A stretch of 64,000 bases of DNA from Microcoleus vaginatus_C (GCA_040004035.1 JAMPLN010000021.1), one strand, 5' to 3'. Shown: positions 43,250-51,752, counted from the stretch's first letter. The notes: generated by a model from the letters alone, not told the origin. Translations and numbers: made by a program.

Positions 43250-45487
43250 TCAAGGATGCAAAAACTCTAAATGGTCTCCTGGAATCGATCGCAATTTTGC
43301 AGCCGAGCCTTGCATTTTCAACCGGCCGCGTTCTAACATGATAATCCAATCGGCGCGATCGATCACTCGCGGCCTGTGACTGATAAAAATCGTCGTTTTC
43401 CCGTGCCGGTACATCAACAATTGTTCTAAAACTTCCGCTTCGCTTGCAGGGTCAAGCCCTGCGGTAGATTCGTCTAAAATCAATACGGGTGGGTTGTTGA
43501 GAATGGCGCGGGCGATCGCCAATCTTTGTCTTTGGCCGCCAGAAATATTCGCTCCAAACTCCCCTAAAACAGTTTGATATTTATCCGGCAATTGGCTGAT
43601 AAATTCATCCGCCCCCGCAATTTTGCAAACTTTAACAATCTGTTCAAAGCTGATATCTGGACTGCCCAAACGAAAATTTTCGAGAATCGAACGGCTCCAA
43701 AAATGCGCTTCTTGAGGAACCAATACTACCTGCTGTCTGAGACTGTCAAGAGACAAATCCTGTAAGTTGTAACCGCCAATTCTAATATTACCGAATTGCA
43801 GCGGGTACAGACCAGCAATTACTTTTGCTAGCGTACTTTTTCCGCAGCCGGAATTGCCGATTAAAGCAATTGCTTGACCGCCCGGAAATGTGACAGAAAA
43901 ATTTTCCAGCAAGTCAAGTCTGCCGGGGTAGTGAAAACTAACACCCTTGCAAACAATACCGTCGCGGTCTTCAATTGTTACGAAAGGTTTATTCGTATCG
44001 TCTTTAGTTTCCGGTTCAGCGTCGATGACTTCCGACAGCCGTTGAGTAGCTGTCTGCACGCGAGTCATCTCATCAGTAAATCCTACTAGCGAATTTACCC
44101 AAGTAGTGACGTTTTGATTCATGCTAATAAAGGCTAGCAACTGACCTATACTCAATACCTTGTCAATCACCAAACCGCTACCAAGCCACAGCAGAGTAAT
44201 GCTGCCAGCAGAGGCAACAAAACCAGAAAATATATTGTTGAGAATGCCAATTTGTGTAGTGCGGAAAGTGAGCTTTGCTAAGCGACCGAAGCGGGTTTGA
44301 AATTCTTCCCAAAGTTGCTGTCCGCTGGTAGTAGTTTTGACAGTCAGCGCGCCTTTAAAAGTTTCTACTAAAACGCCTTGAGTTTCTGCTTCCAGCACAA
44401 ATAAACTGCGCGTTTTTTGCTGCAACACGGGCAGAAATATCACTGTAGAGGCAGTCATTAACAGAGCTATAGCTGTAGCTGCTAAAGTCAGTTCTTTGCT
44501 GTAAAATAACATAAAAATAAAAGAAACTACAGCTATAAAAAATTGACTAGGCAAGCTGATAGCGACTTGAGAAACTAATTTATTTATTTCTTGGATATCT
44601 TGTAATCTACTGACAATTTCGCCACTGCGTCTGGTTTCGTAAAAGCTCAAAGGTAATCGCAGGAATTTGCGCGCAAATTCCATCACCAATCCCAATTCTA
44701 AACGCTGGGAAAACTGAGCAATTAAGTTCGACTCTACCAATCCTAAACTGCTGCTAAAAAGGTTCATAACTATAACTGCGATCGCCACACTCGCCAGGAG
44801 TTGTCTGTCGCCCCGCACCAGGATGTCGTCGGTGAGAATTTGAACTAAAAAAGGCGAAGAAATCGACAGCAAACCCAACACCACATTCAGCAAAAATGCT
44901 TCCATTAAAATCGGGCGATAAATCCCAATCCGGCGCATCCATTTTTCTAAGGAATTGGCGGGCGGTTGACCCTCTGCTGCGGCAAAAAACCGCTCAGCAT
45001 CGGGTTCTACTAGCAAGCACAGCCAATCTGTCCAAGCTGCTGCTAATTCTGCTTTAGAAACATAGCGCATACCGACAGCCGGATCGCCGATCGCATATTT
45101 GTCGCCCTGCTTTCCGTACAAAACAACCCAGTGATAACCGCTCCAATGAATAATTGCCGGTAAAGGCGCTTCCTCAATTTGGTCTAAAATAGCAGCCGCG
45201 GCTCGCACGGATCGAGCATTAAAGCCGATCGCCTCAGCACCTTGTTTCAAACCCAGCAGAGTCGTCCCTTTTTGGCCGGTGCCCGCACATTCTCGCAAGC
45301 GGCTAATAGTAAAATTTTGTCCGTAAAACTTCGCGATCGAAGCCAAACAAGCCGCCCCGCAATCTTCTTCGCTCTGCTGGAGAACAACCTGGTATTTCTT
45401 AAACCTGTTAACTTGTCCGAATAATGGCATTTTGCCGATCAAAGGGATGTTCTTTAACATTTTGCAAAATGAATAATGGTAGAGCAT
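43250..45487 (-). CDS. Peptidase-containing ABC transporter (C39, double-glycine processing)
   Basis: A 745-residue PCAT. The N-terminal C39 peptidase has the oxyanion-Cys motif EEDCGAACLA (Cys43), His119 in SGYHWVVLYG and Asp135 in AIGDPAVGM. A six-helix membrane domain covers about residues 195-480. The ATPase has Walker A ALIGNSGCGKST, signature NISGGQRQRLAIARA and Walker B VLILDESTAGLD. Such transporters cut leader peptides after Gly-Gly while exporting the cargo. Two double-glycine peptide genes lie just upstream on the same strand, with a terminator between the nearer one and this gene. The divergent HlyD gene supplies the likely fusion partner. Confidence 0.95.
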   Translation of the reverse strand: MLYHYSFCKMLKNIPLIGKMPLFGQVNRFKKYQVVLQQSEEDCGAACLASIAKFYGQNFTISRLRECAGTGQKGTTLLGLKQGAEAIGFNARSVRAAAAILDQIEEAPLPAIIHWSGYHWVVLYGKQGDKYAIGDPAVGMRYVSKAELAAAWTDWLCLLVEPDAERFFAAAEGQPPANSLEKWMRRIGIYRPILMEAFLLNVVLGLLSISSPFLVQILTDDILVRGDRQLLASVAIAVIVMNLFSSSLGLVESNLIAQFSQRLELGLVMEFARKFLRLPLSFYETRRSGEIVSRLQDIQEINKLVSQVAISLPSQFFIAVVSFIFMLFYSKELTLAATAIALLMTASTVIFLPVLQQKTRSLFVLEAETQGVLVETFKGALTVKTTTSGQQLWEEFQTRFGRLAKLTFRTTQIGILNNIFSGFVASAGSITLLWLGSGLVIDKVLSIGQLLAFISMNQNVTTWVNSLVGFTDEMTRVQTATQRLSEVIDAEPETKDDTNKPFVTIEDRDGIVCKGVSFHYPGRLDLLENFSVTFPGGQAIALIGNSGCGKSTLAKVIAGLYPLQFGNIRIGGYNLQDLSLDSLRQQVVLVPQEAHFWSRSILENFRLGSPDISFEQIVKVCKIAGADEFISQLPDKYQTVLGEFGANISGGQRQRLAIARAILNNPPVLILDESTAGLDPASEAEVLEQLLMYRHGKTTIFISHRPRVIDRADWIIMLERGRLKMQGSAAKLRSIPGDHLEFLHP

Positions 45488-45522
45488 AAAGAAGATTACT
45501 CATCACCAACTACCCAATCAGC

Positions 45523-45552
45523 AAAAAGCACCCATAAAGTTATGGGTGCTTT
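45523..45552 (-). terminator. Strong terminator between peptide gene 1 and the transporter
   Basis: AAAGCACCCATAA and TTATGGGTGCTTT form a perfect 13-bp stem with a 2-base gap, followed on the minus strand by a run of T. It lies about 44 bp after the peptide 1 stop and 36 bp before the transporter ATG. It would make the peptide transcript shorter and more abundant than the transporter message. Confidence 0.88.
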
Positions 45553-45595
45553 CTCGATTCCACAGTTATAGATCTGAATTGACTAGCACTAAACT

Positions 45596-45778
45596 TTAGT
45601 AGTAGGCGTAGCGGACTACTCTTCTGTATGAACCGTCGCAATTCCGGCGGTACACGACCCAACTGCGCCGCTGTCGGTGACAATTGTATCGATTGGCATA
45701 ATAGTAACCGCCGTTGACGCTAGCTGATTCTTCAGGGGTGAGTTCAGCAAACAGTGAATTGTCCTTTGTTTCTTTCAT
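45596..45778 (-). CDS. Double-glycine leader peptide 1 (cationic, Tyr/Arg-rich core)
   Basis: A 60-residue precursor. The 24-residue leader SLFAELTPEESASVNGG (residues 8-24) is a typical double-glycine signal with the ELTxEE helix. The 36-residue core after Gly24 begins YYYANRYNCHRQRRSW and holds nine Tyr, nine Arg, one Trp and two Cys (core positions 9 and 23), so it is strongly basic and could form one disulfide. GGAG lies about 9 bases before the ATG. The C39 transporter next door should process it. No modifying enzyme is adjacent. I infer an exported bacteriocin-like or signalling peptide. Confidence 0.85.
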   Translation of the reverse strand: MKETKDNSLFAELTPEESASVNGGYYYANRYNCHRQRRSWVVYRRNCDGSYRRVVRYAYY

Positions 45779-45813
45779 GATTAGACTCCGTTTAACTTAA
45801 TAAAATTGAAGGG

Positions 45814-45843
45814 AAACTAGAAATATTATTTAATTTCTAGTTT
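45814..45843. promoter_or_regulatory. Hairpin between the two peptide genes
   Basis: AAACTAGAAAT and ATTTCTAGTTT form an 11-bp stem around an 8-base loop, between the stop of peptide gene 2 and the start of peptide gene 1. It could be a terminator or processing/attenuation site that sets different amounts of the two peptides. Confidence 0.5.
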
Positions 45844-45947
45844 TTAGTGTAAATACTGAGTAATACTTCTTGTAGTCCTGTGCGACATCCGGAATACTAC
45901 GGATAAATTTTCAAAATTTATTTTATCGCACAACTTGACTCAGCTAT

Positions 45948-46175
45948 CTAAACCACTAGGGTTTTGTAAGGGATAGCGCGCCTCGGATCGTACAGATAAA
46001 GCTGGCTAGGCTGCGGCAGGAAAAACAGCATATTCAGGCGATAGCTGCTGCTGTTATCCGTCTCGCTGTTGCTTTTAGCACCGCTAACACCGCTGGTAAT
46101 GCTGCCACCGTTGACAGTAGCAGATTCTCCATCGGTTACTTCGATGAAGAGTGAACCTTGTTGGTTTTCTGGCAT
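45948..46175 (-). CDS. Double-glycine leader peptide 2
   Basis: A 75-residue precursor whose first 24 residues align position by position with peptide 1: SLFIEVTDGESATVNGG against SLFAELTPEESASVNGG, both ending in Gly23-Gly24. The 51-residue core is unrelated to core 1: a Ser/Gly/Asn-rich first half (SITSGVSGAKSNSETDNSSS) and a hydrophobic second half (MLFFLPQPSQLYLYDP). AGGAG lies 8 bases before the ATG. It shares the transporter with peptide 1, so two chemically different products may be exported together. Confidence 0.8.
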   Translation of the reverse strand: MPENQQGSLFIEVTDGESATVNGGSITSGVSGAKSNSETDNSSSYRLNMLFFLPQPSQLYLYDPRRAIPYKTLVV

Positions 46176-46249
46176 AAATAACTCCTATTAATACCTATGT
46201 ACTTACTTACTACCTACGCATACAGGAAAAACCCGGTAACAGCGCCAAA

Positions 46250-46281
46250 TGTCATGGCGGAAACGCCGTATTTTCATGACA
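46250..46281. promoter_or_regulatory. Nested palindrome in the divergent control region
   Basis: TGTCATG and CATGACA form inverted arms enclosing a smaller GGCG-GAAA-CGCC hairpin. It lies between peptide gene 2 and the oppositely oriented HlyD gene, a natural place for a shared operator. The surrounding 46176-46509 spacer also holds one ACCCGG repeat half near 46230 and a CAAACTC heptamer run near 46470. Confidence 0.45.
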
Positions 46282-46509
46282 GTCGCCCGCTGGCTTCACT
46301 CCTCTTGATAATTGGGGAAGTTTGTGGGTGAGAACGGCAAAGCTGTGCGGATTTTTACCTTTACCCTGTGAATTTTGATTTAGACTTCTAAACCTATGCT
46401 TGGTTTCCGGAAAGCTGATCGTAAAAGTGACAAAACAAATCAGCGATCTCTCCCTCCCCCTAACTCAAAACTCCAAACTCCAAACTATTCCCCTCTCCCC
46501 CTTGCCGCC

Positions 46510-47625
46510 ATGTCTCTCACTCCCGAAGCCACACCCGCTGAAACCTTTGATAACGACCAGTTTTTGCCCCCTGTCAGCCGCTGGACGACTTTGGGGGGCA
46601 TTTTGATGGTGGCGACGTTTGGCGGGGCGATCGCCCTCGCTAGCGTCACCAAATACAGCGCTACAGTCAAAGCAGACGCGATCGTCCGTCCAGCCGGAGA
46701 AGTGCGCGTCGTGCAAGCCGCCACCGAAGGAACCGTCGAAAGCATTGCTGTCAGCGAGAATCAGACAGTAAAAGAAGGAGATGCGATCGCAGTTGTAGAC
46801 GCTTCGCGTTTGGGCGCTCAAAAAAAGCAGTTACAAGAAATAATTAATCAGTCTCAAACAGCAGCACAGCAAATCAACCAGCAACTGCGCGACTTAGAAA
46901 ATCAAATTTTGGCCAGCGCCCAATTTAAAACCATCCAAAGTGAAACTTCCGCCCAACAGGAATTAATCGAATCCGCTTTAATAAAATTCGCCACATCGCT
47001 GCCAGATGTCGCCGAAAGACTGGGCAGAAGTCGGCGGGTTTTGCTCGTCAAGCAATCGTCCCTTCAACAACAATTGATTCAAGCTAAAAAAGAACTAAAT
47101 CAAATTGACTTAAAACTCGAAAATAGCGTGATTCGCGCGCCCGCTGATGGTACAATTCTCAGATTGGAAGTACGAAATACTGGTCAAAGCGTACAAGCCG
47201 GCAGCGCGATCGCCCAAATCGTCCCCAGCGACGTACCCCTGGTAGTAAAAGCCAAGGTGACATCCCAAGACATCGCCCGCATCCAAATCGGCCAACCCGT
47301 ACAGATCAGGATTTCCGCTTTGCCTTTCCCCGATTACGGCACATTAAAAGGAACTGTCAGCGAAATCGCCCCAGATGCGATCGCCCCTCAAAATCCCACT
47401 AATAATTTAGGTACAGCTTATTACGAAGTGGCAATTAAGCCCGAACAAACTTATTTAACAAAACTCAAATCCGCCAACGGCCAATTCTTCGGAAACTCCC
47501 AGGCTAATGTCCCCCGCCAGTATTCGATTCAATCGGGAATGGAAGGCAGAGCCGATATTATTACCGGCGAAGAAACTGTTCTGACATTTGTTTTGCGGAA
47601 AGCAAGGTTGCTGACAGATTGGTAA
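46510..47625 (+). CDS. HlyD-family membrane-fusion protein
   Basis: About 371 residues. One N-terminal membrane helix (GGILMVATFGGAIALASV) is followed by a biotinyl-lipoyl half (VQAATEGTVESIAVSENQTV), a coiled-coil hairpin (roughly residues 120-230), the second lipoyl half (VIRAPADGTILRLEVRNTGQ) and a beta barrel. These proteins link a PCAT-type ABC transporter to the outer membrane. The frame begins at 46396, but its first 38 codons cross a heptamer repeat. ATG 46510 starts the real domain. It is divergent from the two peptide genes and the C39 transporter. Confidence 0.9.
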   Translation: MSLTPEATPAETFDNDQFLPPVSRWTTLGGILMVATFGGAIALASVTKYSATVKADAIVRPAGEVRVVQAATEGTVESIAVSENQTVKEGDAIAVVDASRLGAQKKQLQEIINQSQTAAQQINQQLRDLENQILASAQFKTIQSETSAQQELIESALIKFATSLPDVAERLGRSRRVLLVKQSSLQQQLIQAKKELNQIDLKLENSVIRAPADGTILRLEVRNTGQSVQAGSAIAQIVPSDVPLVVKAKVTSQDIARIQIGQPVQIRISALPFPDYGTLKGTVSEIAPDAIAPQNPTNNLGTAYYEVAIKPEQTYLTKLKSANGQFFGNSQANVPRQYSIQSGMEGRADIITGEETVLTFVLRKARLLTDW

Positions 47626-47658
47626 TGAGTCAACAGTCATTGGGCATTAGCCTGTATA

Positions 47659-47712
47659 GTGCGTCAGTCTTGAGGTTAGTCTGATAAATTTGGATTTTAC
47701 CGACTGACGCAC
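47659..47712. repeat. Inverted repeat GTGCGTCAGTC...GACTGACGCAC
   Basis: Two perfect 11-bp arms 32 bases apart, 34 bp after the HlyD stop. It may act as a terminator-like structure or be a small repeat element with inverted ends. No T run follows. Confidence 0.6.
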
Positions 47713-47864
47713 CTTACTTTATATTTGTTCTTTGTTTGACATTTGGCGATCGTAGGTATATTGTAGATTGTAGTAGATGCCACTGTCAACTATCTTAATC
47801 CACCAATCCAAAAGTTAATCTAACGTCCTAAGCTGGTAACTAACCACTAACCAACTCGCAACCA

Positions 47865-48077
47865 ATGGGGAAGTACAGGCGACCTAGAATTAATTTCGTT
47901 TTGGATGAGGATATTAGAGACGACTTAACGGTATGGGCTAAGGAGGAAGGACGGACTATGAGCAATCTTGTAGAGCGAATTGTGACAGCCGCAGTTCAAG
48001 GAAAGCGGAACAGCCAGCCAAACCAAAACCCGCTCATCCAGCAAGATCGAGCCGGAAAAGGAGGCACTAGCAAATAG
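47865..48077 (+). CDS. Ribbon-helix-helix DNA-binding protein
   Basis: A 70-residue protein whose first 45 residues form a CopG/Arc-type ribbon-helix-helix: strand RPRINFVLD, helix EDIRDDLTVWAKEEG and helix TMSNLVERIVTAAV. The C-terminal tail is polar. Such proteins repress small operons on plasmids, phages and toxin-antitoxin modules. It is followed 27 bp later by two small uncharacterised genes on the same strand. Confidence 0.75.
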   Translation: MGKYRRPRINFVLDEDIRDDLTVWAKEEGRTMSNLVERIVTAAVQGKRNSQPNQNPLIQQDRAGKGGTSK

Positions 48078-48104
48078 ATAAACAGGTGTCTAGTATTTAA
48101 AACA

Positions 48105-48317
48105 GTGACCAACCTAGTAGAACCAGAACCGTCAGAACCAGAAAACATACACAGCGCTACTGACCCGGAGAAGTGCCGGGATATGGGGCGCAAGTACAGA
48201 TGGAGGTTGAAGCGTATCGAACAAACAAGCGATCGCATTCTCAAGGTCAATTGCGTGTTTTATGGCGAACAAACCTCTTTTGAGGACAGTCGTTTTGGAG
48301 ATACCGACGATGAATGA
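48105..48317 (+). CDS. Small protein of unknown function
   Basis: A 70-residue open frame starting with GTG. It is rich in charged residues (RKYRWRLKRIEQTSDRILKV) and ends in an acidic tail (FEDSRFGDTDDE). It matches no family I know. Evidence that it is real comes from its position in a tight series and from the 8-bp overlap of its stop with the next start (ATGAATGA). Confidence 0.5.
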   Translation: MTNLVEPEPSEPENIHSATDPEKCRDMGRKYRWRLKRIEQTSDRILKVNCVFYGEQTSFEDSRFGDTDDE

Positions 48318-48675
48318 AACTTGGATAGTCTTTAAAGCTGAATCACTCTCAGCGCATGGCTGGGAAGAACGCAAGCTACTGCCCGTCGGTGGCTTGACCG
48401 ATATTTTGGCAACAGAGTGGGACTTTTCGGGGAAATTGCCTCAAATCGGCGATCGCGTGCGAGAGTATGCAAACCTCGAAGATCCCGGCAACGGAATCAC
48501 CCACGGTCGAGATGGAAACTGGATTGTTAAGAGTATCCACCAGTTCTCTTCGAGCGACACAAACCTGTGCATCGCGGTATGTTATTGCGCTTATGAACCC
48601 GTTGAGTCTAAATGGGTTGAATTAAAACGAGGAAAGCCTGTTAATGAGATTTTGCAACCCGCTGAAATTGGGTAG
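48310..48675 (+). CDS. Small protein of unknown function
   Basis: About 121 residues from ATG 48310. The frame runs back to 48262, but the ATGAATGA overlap with the preceding stop and the start of sensible sequence (MNETWIVFKAESLSAHGWEE) favour 48310. It contains several Trp and paired Cys (CIAVCYCAY). No family is recognised. A hairpin follows the stop. With the ribbon-helix-helix gene it forms a three-gene operon that looks acquired. Confidence 0.6.
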   Translation: MNETWIVFKAESLSAHGWEERKLLPVGGLTDILATEWDFSGKLPQIGDRVREYANLEDPGNGITHGRDGNWIVKSIHQFSSSDTNLCIAVCYCAYEPVESKWVELKRGKPVNEILQPAEIG

Positions 48676-48704
48676 AAATCTCAGTATTTCTGATTAATTA
48701 TCTT

Positions 48705-48724
48705 AAGTCCGCGAAGGCGGACTT
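48705..48724 (+). terminator. Hairpin after the RHH operon
   Basis: AAGTCCGC and GCGGACTT pair perfectly around a 4-base loop, followed by TTGTTTG. It ends the 47865-48675 operon. The remainder of the spacer up to trpS (48725-48985) holds a CTCAAAT heptamer run near 48785-48815 and no gene. Confidence 0.65.
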
Positions 48725-48985
48725 TGTTTGATAATATGGGGTTTAAACCGCGCCCGTCATCAATGCGGTAACTGCAATTGCCAATCTCAAATCTCCCATC
48801 TCAAATTTCCAATCTGTATACCAGTATTCCAAGTAAAAAGAGCCGTTATTTGGCAGAATCGTCCCTGCGCCGAAGCGATAGAGATTCCCGAATTACCCGA
48901 ATTTTTGGTAAATTTTAACGAATAGGCTCTGAAATTGAAATAACGTGTCAATATAGAAATGTGAGTTCAATTCTATTCTTTCCTC

Positions 48986-49996
48986 ATGGGCAAACAGCGC
49001 GTTCTTTCAGGAGTTCAGCCAACCGGCAATCTTCACCTCGGCAATTATCTCGGTGCCATTCGCAACTGGGTAGAAGGTCAAAGTCAGTACGAAAATTACT
49101 TCTGCGTAGTCGATTTGCACGCAATTACCGCACCGCACAATCCAGCAACTCTAGCCTCCGACACTTACACGATCGCCGCACTGTATTTAGCTTGCGGCAT
49201 CGATTTAGAATATTCTACTATTTTCGTGCAATCCCACGTCTCGGCGCACACAGAACTAGCATGGCTGCTCAACTGCATTACGCCGATTAACTGGCTCGAA
49301 GATATGATTCAGTTTAAAGAAAAAGCAGTTAAACAAGGTGAAAATGTCAATGCAGGTTTGCTAAATTATCCCGTGTTAATGGCAGCAGACATTTTGCTTT
49401 ACGATGCCGACAAAGTGCCAGTGGGAGAAGACCAAAAACAGCATTTGGAACTCACCCGCGATATTGTAATCAGATTAAATCACCAATTCGGCACACCCGA
49501 AAAGCCAGTATTGAAACTTCCCGAACCGTTAATTCGGACTGACGGTGCGAGGGTGATGAGTTTGACAGATGGCACGCGCAAAATGTCAAAATCTGACCCT
49601 TCCGAACAAAGTCGAATTAATTTATTGGATTCGCCAGATGCGATCGCCAAAAAAATCAAGCGCTGCAAAACAGATGCCGTGAGGGGTTTGACGTTTGACG
49701 ACCCCGATCGCCCCGAAGCTAGAAATTTGCTGACACTTTATCTCCTGCTTTCCGGCAAATCTAAGGAAGAAGTAGCAGCGGAGTGTGAAAACATGGGTTG
49801 GGGAGATTTTAAACCCTTGCTGACAGAGACAACAATTAATGCCCTCAAACCAATTCAGGATAAATACAAGGAAATAATGGACGATCCGGGATATTTAGAG
49901 TCTGTACTACGTCGCGGAAGAGAACAAGCAGAAGCTATTGCTAATCAAACTCTAACTAAGGTTAAGACAGCTTTCGGTTATTCTTTACCTGTTTAG
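48986..49996 (+). CDS. trpS: Tryptophanyl-tRNA synthetase
   Basis: A 336-residue class Ic aminoacyl-tRNA synthetase that charges tRNA-Trp. The HIGH-equivalent is in SGVQPTGNLHLGNYLGAIRN, the activation-site DLHAIT follows, and the KMSKS loop is present as GTRKMSKSDPSEQSR near residue 193. Length is normal. The spacer after it is a long run of TTAGTTG and CAACTGC heptamers. Confidence 0.97.
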   Translation: MGKQRVLSGVQPTGNLHLGNYLGAIRNWVEGQSQYENYFCVVDLHAITAPHNPATLASDTYTIAALYLACGIDLEYSTIFVQSHVSAHTELAWLLNCITPINWLEDMIQFKEKAVKQGENVNAGLLNYPVLMAADILLYDADKVPVGEDQKQHLELTRDIVIRLNHQFGTPEKPVLKLPEPLIRTDGARVMSLTDGTRKMSKSDPSEQSRINLLDSPDAIAKKIKRCKTDAVRGLTFDDPDRPEARNLLTLYLLLSGKSKEEVAAECENMGWGDFKPLLTETTINALKPIQDKYKEIMDDPGYLESVLRRGREQAEAIANQTLTKVKTAFGYSLPV

Positions 49997-49999
49997 TTG

Positions 50000-50140
50000 T
50001 TAGTTGTTAGTTGTTATTGGTTACTGGTTAAGAATAACAACTACCAACGGCCCACTAACAACTGCCAACTGCCAACTGTCAAATGTCAACTGCCAACTGT
50101 CAACTGTCAACTGCCAAATAACAAATAACCAATAACAGAC
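50000..50140. repeat. Heptamer runs between trpS and metF
   Basis: TTAGTTG units at 49993-50017 and, in the other orientation, CAACTGC/CAACTGT units at 50048-50118. It is one of the longest short-tandem-repeat blocks in the window. Confidence 0.85.
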
Positions 50141-50148
50141 AAATAATC

Positions 50149-51039
50149 ATGAACCGTTTTCGCACAGCCTGCACCACCCCCGGAGAATTTATAATTACCG
50201 CCGAAGTTGCCCCACCAAAAGGTGGCGACATGACTCACACAATTCAAATGGCTGAACGCCTCAAAAACCGAGTGCACGCCATTAATATCACCGACGGGAG
50301 TCGCGCAGTGATGCGAATGTGCCCCCTAGCAGTTTCGGCGATTTTAGTGCAGCACGGAATTGAGCCAATTTGTCAAGTTGCTTGTCGCGATCGCAATCAA
50401 ATTGGCCTGCAAGCGGATCTCATGGGAGCCCACGCTTTAGGCATTCGCAATGTATTAGCACTTACAGGCGATCCCGTCAAAGCGGGCGACCATCCTAAAG
50501 CAAAAAGTGTATTCGACTTTGAATCAGTACGACTGTTACAAGTCATTCAAAAAATGAATGGCGGCAAAGACTGGAATGACAAACCTTTAACAGACGGATT
50601 TACCGATTTATTTGTCGGTGCTGCCGTCGATCCGCAATGCCCCAGTTGGTCGGGTTTGCAAAGTCGATTTGAGAAAAAAGTAGAGGCTGGAGCACAGTTT
50701 TTTCAGAGTCAATTAATTACTGATTTTGAAGTTTTGGATAAGTTTATGCACCACGTTGCTGCGGGCTGCAACAAGCCAGTTTTAGCAGGAATATTTTTGT
50801 TTAAATCAGCTAAAAATGCTGAATTTATTAAAAAATACGTGCCGGGAGTTCACATCCCACAAGAGACGATCGATCGTTTAGCAAAAGCTCCCGAACCCTT
50901 GCAGGAAGGCATAAAAATTGCTGCCGAACAAGTCAAGCTAGCGCGGCAGATTTGTCAAGGAGTTCACATGATGGCCGTCAAACGAGAAGATTTAATTCCT
51001 CAAATTTTGGATTTGGCAGGAATCGAGCCACTAAGCTAA
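50149..51039 (+). CDS. metF: Methylenetetrahydrofolate reductase
   Basis: A 296-residue TIM-barrel flavoprotein that reduces 5,10-methylene-THF to 5-methyl-THF for methionine synthesis. Key segments are FIITAEVAPPKGGD, NITDGSRAVMRMCPLAVS, CQVACRDRNQIGLQADLMGA and the flavin-site NVLALTGDPVKAGDHP. The middle QSQLITDFEVLDKFM and the end segment support the MetF family. It follows trpS but is separated by a repeat block, so cotranscription is uncertain. Confidence 0.88.
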   Translation: MNRFRTACTTPGEFIITAEVAPPKGGDMTHTIQMAERLKNRVHAINITDGSRAVMRMCPLAVSAILVQHGIEPICQVACRDRNQIGLQADLMGAHALGIRNVLALTGDPVKAGDHPKAKSVFDFESVRLLQVIQKMNGGKDWNDKPLTDGFTDLFVGAAVDPQCPSWSGLQSRFEKKVEAGAQFFQSQLITDFEVLDKFMHHVAAGCNKPVLAGIFLFKSAKNAEFIKKYVPGVHIPQETIDRLAKAPEPLQEGIKIAAEQVKLARQICQGVHMMAVKREDLIPQILDLAGIEPLS

Positions 51040-51152
51040 GATTAAACGTAGCGGCGGGTTTTACCAACTATCAATGCCTAAAATGAAGGATTTAGTAAAC
51101 TCGTAAACCCGCCCACTCCCGCGCTACCATTTTGAACATCAATAAAACAATC

Positions 51153-51752
51153 ATGCTTCAAACTGTAGACAATCCCACCACTTCTCCCGCAGTCGAACAA
51201 CGTTTCACTTGCCGCGGTTTGACATGGCATCAATTCAAGGCTATTCAAGCTGGTTTGGAAGACGTGGCGAATGTACGCTTATTTTATTGTGAGGGAGTTT
51301 TAGAAATTGTAGGTACTGGAAGGTTGCAGGAAGCGATTAGGTGTTTGATGGGCTTGCTAATGGGACAGTATTTTCGGCAAAGAAGAATTGTATTTTTTCC
51401 CAGCGGTACTTATAGTCAGATGGTCGAATATCAAGTCGAGTATCAGGCAGATTTGTCTTATTGTTTTGGAACTATTAAAGATGTTCCAGATTTATGTATT
51501 GAGAGTGTTATCACTAGCGGTAGTCCGATTAAACTTCAGAAATACCGACGGATGGGAGTCCCGGAAGTCTGGTTTTGGGAAGATGGCACTCTAGAGCTTT
51601 ACCATCTGCGAGAGGAAGGTTACGATCGCATTACTAGCAGCGAAGTGCTGCCTGAGTTAGACTTGTCTTTGCTTAAACGCTGCATTTTGTTTGCTTCACC
51701 TTTGGATGCGCTTGAGGAGTTTGCTAGAGGCATGGGCGATCGGGAAAATTGA
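51153..51752 (+). CDS. Uma2-family (DUF820) endonuclease-like protein
   Basis: About 199 residues. The restriction-endonuclease-like Uma2 fold is suggested by CEGVLEIVGTGRLQEAIR, the Asp region YQADLSYCFGTIKDVPDLCI and the core ESVITSGSPIKLQKYRRMGV followed by PEVWFWEDGTLELY. The family is greatly expanded in filamentous cyanobacteria, and its biological role is not settled. The usual E-x-D core strand is partly altered here. I chose ATG 51153 over the TTG at 51132. Confidence 0.85.
   Translation: MLQTVDNPTTSPAVEQRFTCRGLTWHQFKAIQAGLEDVANVRLFYCEGVLEIVGTGRLQEAIRCLMGLLMGQYFRQRRIVFFPSGTYSQMVEYQVEYQADLSYCFGTIKDVPDLCIESVITSGSPIKLQKYRRMGVPEVWFWEDGTLELYHLREEGYDRITSSEVLPELDLSLLKRCILFASPLDALEEFARGMGDREN

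Noticed and set aside
48728..48925. 65-codon open frame before trpS
   Set aside because: It is largely a translation of a CTCAAAT heptamer run.
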